Part shown: positions 26,421-33,230 of the stretch, piece after piece
How positions within the stretch are numbered: the stretch's first letter is position 1
Layout of the letters: each line of letters opens with the position of its first letter
The notes under the pieces: generated by a model
Seen by the model: the letters and a program-made list of their open reading frames with translations, nothing else
Told to the model about the DNA's origin: nothing
The model's database searches: none
From: Thiotrichales bacterium
GTDB taxonomy: Bacteria > Pseudomonadota > Gammaproteobacteria > Beggiatoales > Beggiatoaceae
Assembly: GCA_016744475.1 (NCBI GenBank)
Contig: JADGEH010000053.1
Location: forward strand, 1 to 33,230
Direction of reading: 5' to 3'
Length of the DNA: 33,230 nucleotides
Made by a program: the position numbers and the translations under genes

Positions 26421-26446
26421 GTAGAGGTATGCCTCGATACCTCTAC
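26421..26446. terminator. Hairpin between convergent hemB and GGDEF genes
   Basis: A perfect 10-bp stem GTAGAGGTAT/ATACCTCTAC with a 6-base loop lies in the 42-bp gap and overlaps the last codon and stop of the GGDEF gene. It lacks a T-run in either direction, so it could act as a bidirectional stem that protects or ends both transcripts, but not as a classic intrinsic terminator. Confidence 0.5.
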
Positions 26447-27801
26447 TCAAGATAACTCGCTACTTGGTTGCGCCCTTGCTGTTTGGCGCGATACAAGGCT
26501 TCATCGGCGTGTTGTAATAATTGTTCCGCTTCTTTGATAGGCTCATCAGAACAAGCACTGACACCGAAACTGGCGGTAAGATGAAGACACACATCGCCGT
26601 CTTTAATGTCCATTTTTTCCACCGATTGACGAATGCGCTCGGCGATTTTATAAGCATCAGCGGGGCTTGCAGCGGGCAAAATAAAAAGAAACTCTTCGCC
26701 GCCATAACGCACCATTAAATCCTCTTCACGCAACACTTGACGCGCCGCCTGTCCAATCTGGCTCAACACGCGGTCGCCGACCAAATGCCCGTAGTTATCA
26801 TTAATACTTTTGAAGTAATCCAAATCCATCATGATTAACCCCAAAGGCGTTTGACTGCGCTGGCTACGGTTAAATTCTTCATGTAATCGCGTCATCCCAA
26901 AACGGCGGTTATACATGCCCGTCAATGCATCCAAGGCCGCGATTTGTTGTAAATTCGCATGGGCTAAAGCGTTATTTAGCGCTAAACCAAAGCCTTGACG
27001 GAAGAGTTTTAACAACCACAGGATTTCAGGGCTAAAGCGTTGACTATGCGCCAGAATGACGACGGCTAAAGGGGTTTTTTTGAAGCTTACTGGCACCACA
27101 ATAATTTCTTGCGGACGAAAATGCGTCAGCACAGCTTCGATTTTTACATCTTCAGGACACTCCACCCGCTGCGTTTTATCAATGCGCATGGCGCGTCGAA
27201 CGTGATCGCTATCAGCGAGTTGTTCTGCTTGAGCCACACCGTGCTGCGCTGCTACCTGCAATTCTCCGCTTTGCTCGATCATAATCACTCCAGCAGGCGT
27301 GCTGGTGTGGCGCAGTAATAGTTCTAAGGCTTGTTTCGCCAGCACGTCTAAATCCAGTTGACTCGACAGGGCTTTACTGATGTCACCAATCGCAGCTTCC
27401 AGTTCTTGAGCGCGAAACAAGGCGACGACTAAATCATTAAAGGCGCGTGCGCTGTCACCGATTTCATCATCAGAATCCACCGGAACGCGGCATTTTTCTG
27501 GATCACAACTGGACCAATCACCAGAATAAGTCGCATTGCGGATAGTGCTTTCCACCACATGCATGTGCATCGCTAATAAACGCAAACGCGGACGTACCAC
27601 TCGTAAAGCTAAAACATAATTCAAAATCCCAACTAACAATCCCGCCGTTAATGTCGCCATCCAAAAAGGTAGATTAAGCACTTGCTCTGCTTCAAAACCC
27701 AGTCCTAAAATGAAAAAAGGAAAGGAAGCCCCCGTTAAAAAACCGAGTCCAGCCATCCAAATGGATAAATCAACGAATAACTTGCGGGTGAGTCTTGGCA
27801 T
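26443..27801 (-). CDS. Membrane diguanylate cyclase: HAMP, GAF, GGDEF (452 aa)
   Basis: Makes c-di-GMP from two GTP. Two membrane helices lie near the N-terminus (about residues 14-35 and 45-65). A HAMP-like region (DSDDEIGDSARAFNDL) follows, then GAF (about 140-285), then GGDEF with the active motif GGEEF at 367-371 (YGGEEFLFIL). An intact RxxD inhibitory site (REED, 358-361) lies five residues before it, so product inhibition is expected. DYFKSINDNYGHLVGD contributes the metal and guanine contacts. There is almost no periplasmic domain, so the signal is probably sensed by GAF or the membrane. It is followed on the same strand by no other gene and converges on hemB. Confidence 0.92.
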   Translation of the reverse strand: MPRLTRKLFVDLSIWMAGLGFLTGASFPFFILGLGFEAEQVLNLPFWMATLTAGLLVGILNYVLALRVVRPRLRLLAMHMHVVESTIRNATYSGDWSSCDPEKCRVPVDSDDEIGDSARAFNDLVVALFRAQELEAAIGDISKALSSQLDLDVLAKQALELLLRHTSTPAGVIMIEQSGELQVAAQHGVAQAEQLADSDHVRRAMRIDKTQRVECPEDVKIEAVLTHFRPQEIIVVPVSFKKTPLAVVILAHSQRFSPEILWLLKLFRQGFGLALNNALAHANLQQIAALDALTGMYNRRFGMTRLHEEFNRSQRSQTPLGLIMMDLDYFKSINDNYGHLVGDRVLSQIGQAARQVLREEDLMVRYGGEEFLFILPAASPADAYKIAERIRQSVEKMDIKDGDVCLHLTASFGVSACSDEPIKEAEQLLQHADEALYRAKQQGRNQVASYLE

Positions 27802-27814
27802 TATGTCCCTATGT

Positions 27815-28474
27815 TCATCTCAATTTAATCAACTGGTAAGCATTTTCAAATAAAGCACTCAGACCTTTCTCACGAAAATGCGGTTCTTGCGGCAAGACAT
27901 CTTGCTTAAGCAAGGGTTTAATAGTGAAATGCTCCCCAAACAAGGTATCGATTTCGGCTTCCGTCACTGCAAACGGCGGCCCTTTCATTTGTTCTTGCGG
28001 ATATTCCAGCGTAATTAACAGCATGGCAGTACCCGAAGCCAAGCAATGATTGAGCTGCATGGCATAACGCTGGCGCATGTCGGGCGGCAAAGCAATCAAC
28101 GAAGCGCGGTCATACACAGCTTGTACAGCCTGTAAATCATTCGCCGTTAAAGCAAAAAAGTCGCCTTGTAATAAACGGATGTTAGCAGCTTGCCAGCAGT
28201 CTAATGCACCCTGCTTTTCTACTTGAGCATCCCATTGGTTTTCATCAAAAAAAGCCTGCACTGCTAAGGGACTGACTTCCACGCCCAGCACTGGATGGCC
28301 TTGTTCTAATAACCAACACATATCTCGACTTTTACCGCACAAGGGCACAAACACCTGCTCTTGTCCTTGCAAAGGCATTTGCGACCAAAATTGCTGCAAA
28401 TGCTTGTGAATCGTCTCTTCATGAAAACCAATCTGCTGAGCTTTCCAACGTTCATGCCAAAAATCTATATCCAT
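27815..28474 (-). CDS. tpm: Thiopurine S-methyltransferase family (219 aa)
   Basis: An AdoMet-dependent methyltransferase of the bacterial TPMT family, known for thiopurine, tellurite or selenium methylation. Signatures are FWHERWKAQQIGFHE at the N-terminus, VFVPLCGKSRDMCWLLEQGH with the AdoMet site, VLGVEVSPLAV, VYDRASLIALPPDMR and LITLEYPQEQMKGPPF. I start at ATG 28474, 8 bases after AGGA; an upstream ATG (28507) would overlap the SPOR gene's end. Length is typical (about 217). It is 33 bp downstream of the SPOR gene and 13 bp upstream of the GGDEF gene, so all three are probably one operon. Confidence 0.93.
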   Translation of the reverse strand: MDIDFWHERWKAQQIGFHEETIHKHLQQFWSQMPLQGQEQVFVPLCGKSRDMCWLLEQGHPVLGVEVSPLAVQAFFDENQWDAQVEKQGALDCWQAANIRLLQGDFFALTANDLQAVQAVYDRASLIALPPDMRQRYAMQLNHCLASGTAMLLITLEYPQEQMKGPPFAVTEAEIDTLFGEHFTIKPLLKQDVLPQEPHFREKGLSALFENAYQLIKLR

Positions 28475-28507
28475 CGTTGATTCCTTATTCCCTACGCTGA
28501 TAGTCAT

Positions 28508-29236
28508 CTAGTATTTTTGTATTAAAGGCTTATAGCCTTGTTTTTGCAGCACGCTTTGCGCTTGTTGCGCCTGTGCTTGGCTGGCATACGGCCCTAGTTT
28601 TACACGATACCAATGCGCCCCTTTCACCTCGGCTGGTTGAATATGAGTGGTAAAACCTTTTTGGCTGAGTTGATTTTGTAAATCATTGGCTGCACGAGGA
28701 TCACGAAAAGAGGCAATTTGTAGCATCACACTTCCAGGCGCAGGAGCGGCGTTAGGGCTGGGTTGAATCACACCAGGTTGATATGGCTGACCCGCGATTG
28801 GAAAATCTTCCGGCTGCATGTCAAGAGGCGGCGCGAGAGTGCTAAGAGGATGATCTTCCCGTTGAATTTGTGCCAATTCCACTTCAGCCGGAGGGCGCTC
28901 TGGTGCGGGTGTCACCTGCGGTTGTGGCAACATATCGTAGAATTCAAAACGGGGTGACGGAACTTCAGGACGGGTTTGAGCTTCGGGCGGCAATGCCAAG
29001 CTTGCTGAGGCGCTATCTTCTATATTCAGCCCTTGTTTATCGGCTGTCGGAGAGAGGTCTGTTTGCTGTGGTGGGTTCGGAGGAGCTTGGGGCTGCGAGG
29101 TATGCAAGGGTGCGATCTGTTTAATGTAAAACAAAAAGGCGATGAAAATGCCGATTAAAATCCCCGCCAATAGCCACAACCAAGCGGGAGGACAAGTATT
29201 AGAATGTTCTTCTGTGCGTCTTAAACGTCGTGCCAT
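28508..29236 (-). CDS. SPOR-domain single-pass membrane protein, FtsN-like (242 aa)
   Basis: A short basic N-terminus (ARRLRRTEEHS) precedes one membrane helix (about residues 19-41, WLWLLAGILIGIFIAFLFYI). A long proline/glutamine-rich periplasmic linker follows, and then a C-terminal SPOR domain (about 165-242, VMLQIASFRDPRAANDLQNQL and HWYRVKLGPYAS), which binds denuded septal peptidoglycan. The topology is that of FtsN, but short FtsN-like paralogues share it, so I do not assign the symbol. It heads a minus-strand group with tpm and the GGDEF gene. Confidence 0.88.
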   Translation of the reverse strand: MARRLRRTEEHSNTCPPAWLWLLAGILIGIFIAFLFYIKQIAPLHTSQPQAPPNPPQQTDLSPTADKQGLNIEDSASASLALPPEAQTRPEVPSPRFEFYDMLPQPQVTPAPERPPAEVELAQIQREDHPLSTLAPPLDMQPEDFPIAGQPYQPGVIQPSPNAAPAPGSVMLQIASFRDPRAANDLQNQLSQKGFTTHIQPAEVKGAHWYRVKLGPYASQAQAQQAQSVLQKQGYKPLIQKY

Positions 29237-29270
29237 ATCTTAAAGTCATCCTTTAACTGATGTCTTGTTT

Positions 29271-29323
29271 TGACGGGTTTCAGACCTTCCAGGTTTTAAA
29301 AACCTGGAAGGTCTTACCCGTCA
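29271..29323. repeat. Palindrome upstream of the SPOR gene (33-nt core)
   Basis: The core at 29282-29314 consists of two perfect 16-bp arms (AGACCTTCCAGGTTTT and its inverse) around one base. Outer arms TGACGGGT/ACCCGTCA extend it to 53 bp. The same 16+1+16 geometry, with another sequence, occurs at 32468-32500. It is probably a dispersed palindromic repeat; in RNA it forms a strong hairpin on either strand. Confidence 0.7.
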
Positions 29324-29343
29324 TTATAAAGTGGGCGATGTAC

Positions 29344-29518
29344 TAGGCTCTGTCAATTCTAAGAATTAGGTGGTCAAATTTCACCACGGAGGCGCGGAGG
29401 TGACACGGAGGGCACAGAGGTGACTTAAATTAAAAGTCTTTCTCCGTACGCTCTGTGCCTTCTCCGTGTCTCCGAGGTAAAAAATGCAAGCCTAAAAAGT
29501 AGGCTTGACAAAGCACTA
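29344..29518. repeat. TA-flanked MITE-like element forming a gene's stop codon
   Basis: A 171-bp element at 29346-29516 has imperfect inverted ends (GGCTCTGTCAA and GTGCTTTGTCAA) and inner arms around ACC-CGGAG and CTCCGTGTCTCCG-GGT. TA flanks it on both sides (29344-29345, 29517-29518). The TAG stop of the REC-kinase gene (29516-29518) is built from the last base of the element and its TA. A truncated relative lies at 19172-19234. Confidence 0.65.
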
Positions 29519-31570
29519 GGCTTGAGTCGCTAAATTAATCGCATTACTCAATTCCACCAACAATGCTTCGCGGTCATAAGCACCTTTTTGAAACACATGC
29601 GCGACACGTTGCGTCAGGCGCTGGTGCTCTTCTTGGGTTAAATCTTTAGCCGTCAGCACCACCACGGGGATGTGATGCCATGCAGGGTTTTGGCGCAATG
29701 TATCAATCAACTGAAAACCATCCACTTCTGGCATCATCAAATCCGTCAGCAGCAAATCCGGTACTTCCAGTTGCAACATATCCAAAGCCGCCTGCCCATT
29801 GTTGGCTAACGCCACGCGCCAGCCGACTTTTTGTAATTGGCGTTCTAACATATCTCGCGTATTCGCATCATCTTCAGCCAATAACACCAAGGGCTGATGA
29901 TCAGTGTTTAAACTTGGTGTGTATTTTTGCAAAATTTTATACAAATCAGTGGTTTCAACAGGTTTTATCAAATAACCAGAAGCCCCCAAGCTATAACCAT
30001 TATCACCATCATTCGCCATCGACATCATAAATACCGGAATATTCGCCAGCTCAGCATCCGCTTTTAGCGCCGCCAACACCTGCCAACCACTCATATCCGG
30101 CAATAAGGCATCCAAAGTAATGATCGAAGGCTGATGCTGTGCCGCCAAGGCTAAACCTTCTGCGCCATTGTGCGCGATTAAGGTTTTATAACCCAGCTTA
30201 GTCACAGTCCCTTGCACCAACGCACTGCCCATCGCGCTATTATCAATAATCAATACCGTTTGATCTGCATGAGCCAATGCAGGCAAACCAAGGTGCGACG
30301 CTGCTTGAGATTCTTGTGCATGGTCGGCACTCGCGGTCGGTTCTTTAACCGTCATAGGTAAAGACAGTGTGAACGTGCTCCCCTGTCCGGCTTGGCTTTT
30401 CACGCTGATATGCCCGCCCATCATGTCGGCAAAACGCTGAGAAATCGTCAATCCTAATCCTGTGCCGCCATATTTGCGCGTTGTCGAAGCATCCGCTTGC
30501 GTGAAGGCTTGAAACAAACGCGACACTTGCTCTTCAGTCATACCAATGCCTGTATCCGTCACAGAAAAGTGCAACCAATCTTGTTCATCCTGTTGATAGG
30601 CTTGAACTTCTAAACTTACCTGCCCTTTTTCCGTAAACTTACACGCATTGCTGATTAAATTAATAATGATTTGACGCATTTTGGTTAAATCGGCGTACAT
30701 CACACCTGAGTTTTCAGGTTCTTTTACCACTAATTGATTCTTGTTTTTGTGTACTAAAGGTTGAGTATTCATTGCCACTTCATCTAATAATTGATGAATA
30801 GAAAACTCTTCCAAATATACATTCATTTTACCCGCTTCAATTTTAGAAAAATCCAGAATATCATTAATTAAAGACAATAAATGTTTACCCGAACCATTGA
30901 TTTTACTTAAATCATCGACAAAACCTGGCTCACTAATCTCTTCTGCATCTTCTTTCAACATTTCGCTATAACCAATAATCGCATTCATAGGCGTTCTAAG
31001 TTCATGGCTCATATTGGCTAAAAACTGACTTTTGGCTTTATTAGAAGCTTCAGCCATCTGCTTAGCCTCTTGCAATGCAAAAGTTAAGGTTTTTAATGAT
31101 TCATTCTGCTGTTCTAATTCGGCTTCACGTTGTTCTAAACGCTGATTCTTAATGGCTAATTCACATTGCATCCGATACAAATACAAATGCGTATTAATGC
31201 GCGCCAGCACTTCTTCTTGTTGAAACGGTTTAGTGATGTAATCAGCCGCACCCAAGCGCAAACCTTTGACTTTATCCACTGTTTCAGCCAAGGCCGTCAT
31301 GAAAATAATTGGAATATCCTGAGTATCTTCTCGTGTTTTAAGCAATGCGCAGACTTCAAAACCACTCATGCCGGGCATCATTACATCTAACAAGATCAAT
31401 TCAGGCTGCGTCATTTCAATTTTGCGTAAAGCGCTTTCGCCGCTTTTAGCCATCAAGACTTTAAAGCCTTCCTGGTGCAAAAATTCCAGCAAAACGCTGA
31501 GATTAGCGGGGGTATCATCCACCACCAGCAAGGTGGCGGTAGGCTGTGATTGTTGCGGGGCTATGCTCAT
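29516..31570 (-). CDS. Cytoplasmic hybrid kinase: receiver, kinase, receiver, receiver (684 aa)
   Basis: No membrane segment is visible, so this is a soluble phosphorelay hub. Order: receiver 1 with D62 ([13 protein letters not shown]), coiled coil (about 140-180), HisKA with H189 ([10 protein letters not shown]), HATPase ([23 protein letters not shown]), receiver 2 with D487 ([13 protein letters not shown]) and receiver 3 with D610 ([13 protein letters not shown]). I start at ATG 31570, 8 bases after AAAGGA; in-frame ATGs at 31594 and 31579 have poorer sites. The N-terminal receiver suggests it takes phosphate from another kinase. The stop codon lies at a repeat boundary, so the original C-terminus may have been longer. 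Confidence 0.92.
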   Translation of the reverse strand: MSIAPQQSQPTATLLVVDDTPANLSVLLEFLHQEGFKVLMAKSGESALRKIEMTQPELILLDVMMPGMSGFEVCALLKTREDTQDIPIIFMTALAETVDKVKGLRLGAADYITKPFQQEEVLARINTHLYLYRMQCELAIKNQRLEQREAELEQQNESLKTLTFALQEAKQMAEASNKAKSQFLANMSHELRTPMNAIIGYSEMLKEDAEEISEPGFVDDLSKINGSGKHLLSLINDILDFSKIEAGKMNVYLEEFSIHQLLDEVAMNTQPLVHKNKNQLVVKEPENSGVMYADLTKMRQIIINLISNACKFTEKGQVSLEVQAYQQDEQDWLHFSVTDTGIGMTEEQVSRLFQAFTQADASTTRKYGGTGLGLTISQRFADMMGGHISVKSQAGQGSTFTLSLPMTVKEPTASADHAQESQAASHLGLPALAHADQTVLIIDNSAMGSALVQGTVTKLGYKTLIAHNGAEGLALAAQHQPSIITLDALLPDMSGWQVLAALKADAELANIPVFMMSMANDGDNGYSLGASGYLIKPVETTDLYKILQKYTPSLNTDHQPLVLLAEDDANTRDMLERQLQKVGWRVALANNGQAALDMLQLEVPDLLLTDLMMPEVDGFQLIDTLRQNPAWHHIPVVVLTAKDLTQEEHQRLTQRVAHVFQKGAYDREALLVELSNAINLATQA

Positions 31571-31627
31571 CGTCGTCATCCTTTGATGGTTCATACCTTG
31601 GAAACGGGCGGCTTTTCAGCCTTCAAT

Positions 31628-31650
31628 AAGTCTATACGAAAAAGGGAGGT
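31628..31650. repeat. Possible fragment of a MITE family A end
   Basis: CTATACGAAAAAGGGA resembles the left terminus of MITE copies 1 and 4 (CTATACGAAAACGGGA) but lacks the GAGC end and the rest of the element. It may be a decayed end or chance similarity. It lies upstream of the REC-kinase gene. Confidence 0.35.
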
Positions 31651-31828
31651 CCAGTTCGACACCGCTGCCACTTTTTGCACGTCATGAATGGATATAAATC
31701 AATGTCTGAGGGAATGGAGTGCAATGGGTGAAAAAAGCGGAATGCTATGGAGCATGATGGCGGGATAATATAGGGAAAATAAACCAGTTATACGACAAAC
31801 CTAGCCAGTTTCAAAAGCGGGTCAGGTC

Positions 31829-31993
31829 TTAGAGCCTATACGAAGATGAGGAATCGAAGCGAAAATTCGCCATTTTGAGGCGGGTTTTTCGGTTTTTTAA
31901 GGCGAATAGCGCGCTATTTAACGAAAAAAAGCGGAAAACCTGACCAAAAGAGCAGGTTTGCAGCCGATTATCCCATTTTCGTATAGGCTCTTA
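31829..31993. repeat. MITE family A, copy 5 (TTA duplication)
   Basis: A 159-bp element at 31832-31990 in the orientation of copies 2 and 3, flanked by TTA on both sides. It inserts just after a segment (31793-31828) containing ACGACAAACCT and CAGGTCT, a repeat also seen beside the IS110 relic. Confidence 0.88.
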
Positions 31994-32030
31994 ACCACGA
32001 TGCTCCAGTACCACTGAAATATTATTCCTC

Positions 32031-32070
32031 TATCGGTACTAACCGCAACGCGGTCAAGACTGCATTCCCA
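32031..32070 (+). repeat. 40-bp inverted repeat, left arm, flanking the IS1182-like remnant
   Basis: Begins TATCGGTACT and contains GCAACGCGGTCAAGAC. It matches the reverse complement of 32795-32834 at 37 of 40 positions. The two arms enclose the transposase remnant, so they may be the original terminal repeats of that element or two inverted copies of an independent repeat. Confidence 0.6.
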
Positions 32071-32148
32071 AGTGACGAGACTGTAAAAGAACCGCCTTGA
32101 ACATGAGTTTTAATGTCATAAAAAAAACTAAATATCATGAAGTTTTCA

Positions 32149-32171
32149 CCCTTTTTAAAGTAAAAAAAGGG
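32149..32171. terminator. Weak bidirectional hairpin downstream of the transposase remnant
   Basis: CCCTTTTT and AAAAAGGG form an 8-bp stem that would have runs of U after it on both strands. It lies 14 bp past the stop of the minus-strand transposase remnant and may be its old terminator. Confidence 0.35.
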
Positions 32172-32184
32172 CATCTCTCCCCAT

Positions 32185-32742
32185 TTATGCTGCCATTCGC
32201 TGTTTTAGGTGATTTTTAAATGCCACTATCCTGACAATGTTCAAAACACGCTGAAAATGGTAGGTCAGCATTTGCACATTCATTTCGGCTTGCACCTTTT
32301 CTAGCCCTCGCATGAGGAAGTGCTGCCACCCCCTGTTGACTTTCATTTCAAGTGGTTGAGTGTCGTTGTTGTCTTGTACGACTTCGTTATGAATGATGAG
32401 TTTATGTTGAACATCGACCGCTATAGCTAAAGTACATCATTTATAGGCTTGCGATAGAGCCAAACCCAAGACTGCCAGTCCTTGAAGGACTGGCAGTCTT
32501 AACAACTGATATAATTTTGCTATATTTGTACATTGTAGCCCGCCATGGTGTGTCCGCGTTTGTTGAGAGCAAGCGGACATCAGAATTTGTTTCTGAAAGC
32601 TGTTTTTCATCACTGTCATCCCGTTTTTTTAGGCGTTTTTGACAGGTGATTTGGCGTTCTTTTAGACGTTCGAGTTTTTGCGCTTCTTTTTCCAATGGTT
32701 CGCGTCTAAAAATGCTGCCTTTGCTGGCATTACTAAGCTCAG
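32185..32742 (-). pseudogene. IS1182-like DDE transposase remnant (frameshift, insertion, internal deletion)
   Basis: Reading leftward, one frame gives LEKEAQKLERLKERQITC and EKQLSETNSDVRLL. After a frameshift another gives MAGYNVQI. After a 99-bp insertion it resumes with AVDVQHKLIIHNEVVQDNND, then jumps to RGWQHFLMRGLEKVQAEMNV and ends QRVLNIVRIVAFKNHLKQRM before TAA at 32185-32187. GYNVQ-x-AVD-x-xHKLI, RGLEKV and the Y-x-x-x-RVLNI end are typical of IS1182/DDE_Tnp_1 transposases. The N-terminus and the part between NDT and LEMKVN are missing, so the gene is dead. Confidence 0.65.
32422..32524. repeat. 99-bp palindrome-bearing insertion inside the transposase remnant (TA duplication)
   Basis: An insert at 32424-32522 interrupts the sequence that should read GYNVQI-AVD. 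It has short inverted ends (TAGC-T/A-AAA) and a TA on each side (32422-32423 and 32523-32524). At its centre is a perfect 33-nt palindrome (32468-32500, 16-bp arms AAGACTGCCAGTCCTT). Removing it and one TA restores the transposase motif, which shows the palindrome arrived as part of a mobile unit. Confidence 0.65.
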
Positions 32743-32752
32743 GGAGCCATGT

Positions 32753-32781
32753 GTCGGGTGACGGCTATCGCCTAACCCGAC
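32753..32781. repeat. Hairpin repeat GTCGGGT/ACCCGAC
   Basis: Outer arms GTCGGGT and ACCCGAC enclose an inner GGC-tatc-GCC. The string TAACCCGACCTACA follows and occurs again at about 33075. It lies at the point where the transposase reading is lost. Confidence 0.5.
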
Positions 32782-32794
32782 CTACAGCCTAACC

Positions 32795-32834
32795 TGGGAA
32801 TGCCGTCTTGACCGCGTTGCAGTCAGTACCGATA
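32795..32834 (-). repeat. 40-bp inverted repeat, right arm, flanking the IS1182-like remnant
   Basis: The reverse complement matches 32031-32070 at 37 of 40 positions (ends TGGGAATGC and AGTACCGATA). It lies between the hairpin repeat at 32753 and the large palindrome at 32840. Confidence 0.6.
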
Positions 32835-32839
32835 AGGTA

Positions 32840-32972
32840 GGATGGGCAAAGCAGAGCGTGCCCATCATCATGTCCATCATAGTTTTAGACAAAAATGTGC
32901 CCATCAATGACGGGCACATCGGTAAGGGATTGTAAGGGTGTGATGATGGGCACGCAATCGCTTTGCCCATCC
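32840..32972. repeat. 133-bp long inverted repeat with an inner hairpin
   Basis: Arms GGATGGGCAAAGC plus GCGTGCCCATCATCA (32840-32870) and their inverses (32941-32972) pair over 28 bp, with a small bulge of 3 versus 4 bases. Inside lies ATGTGCCC/GGGCACAT (32895-32919). No coding content; probably a palindromic small mobile element. Confidence 0.7.
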
Positions 32973-33230
32973 ACATAATGTTCTCGTTCCCATGCGTTGC
33001 ATCGCTGCCATTTTGTGATGCCCAGTAGTATTGCCAGTAGTTGATGTTATTCCCCCTCCTTCAAGGAGGGGAAGCTAACCCGACCTACACAGCTACAAAA
33101 GCGCGTGAAAACCCGGTAATGTAGGGTGGAATAAGTAGTTGCAAAAAAATATTTTAACAAAAATAATATGGTACTTATTTTCCCTTTAACCCCAACATAT
33201 TTATCAAAAATGTTATTTGCAAACCCATTG
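32973..33230. other. Non-coding end of window with a CCCCTCCTT hairpin
   Basis: No gene is visible. CCCCTCCTT-c-AAGGAGGGG (33053-33071) is a 9-bp perfect stem of a dispersed-repeat type, followed by a second TAACCCGACCTACA. The last ~110 bp are AT-rich and may hold a promoter for a gene beyond the window. Confidence 0.45.

Overview
The window looks like chromosomal DNA of a gammaproteobacterium. The housekeeping genes (ribF, hemF, hemB of the Mg-dependent type, uvrD, purE, tsaC, mobA, tpm) are gamma-type. Moderate-to-low GC, a crowd of large hybrid histidine kinases and dense small palindromic repeats would suit a sulfur-oxidising Thiotrichales/Beggiatoaceae-like organism. That taxonomic guess is inference only. 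No rRNA, tRNA or CRISPR array was seen.

Layout. 1-5686 (minus): a hybrid histidine kinase, two adjacent zinc-ribbon DUF4178 proteins with a 4-bp overlap, a 52-residue secreted peptide and the start of ribF. 5716-6617: repeat-rich spacer without a recognisable gene. 6618-11995 (plus): a Cache-HAMP-kinase-receiver-adenylate cyclase fusion, then a secreted protein with nine 16-residue helical repeats. 12140-14099 (plus): a yjfI-yjfJ (DUF2170 + PspA/IM30) membrane-stress cluster extended by a small soluble protein and a TTG-initiated 59-residue membrane protein. 14360-19150: a small secreted cysteine protein (minus), a DJ-1/YajL protein, a CHASE8 hybrid kinase and hemF. 19262-20098: a dead IS110-family element whose structured 5' leader may be a bridge-RNA relic. 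20285-24621: mobA (minus), a nested palindromic element, uvrD (plus), then convergent tsaC and purE (minus). 24958-26400 (plus): an OsmC protein and hemB. 26443-31570 (minus): a GGDEF cyclase, tpm, a SPOR-domain protein and a REC-kinase-REC-REC protein. 31595-33230: no intact gene, only a broken IS1182-like transposase and several repeats.

Two themes stand out. First, signalling density: four hybrid kinases (one fused to an adenylate cyclase) and a diguanylate cyclase, so phosphorelay, cAMP and c-di-GMP outputs are all encoded within 33 kb. Second, small non-autonomous mobile elements. One family (GAGCCTATACGAA ends, about 159 bp) has five copies here, and each is flanked by a 3-bp TTA or TAA target duplication, which fits mobilisation by an IS5-family (IS1031-subgroup) transposase not present in the window. 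A second group of TA-flanked elements begins with GGCTCTGT and touches or forms stop codons. Further palindromes fill the remaining gaps. One copy of the first family sits directly against the ribosome binding site of the DJ-1 gene, so such elements may shape expression of their neighbours.
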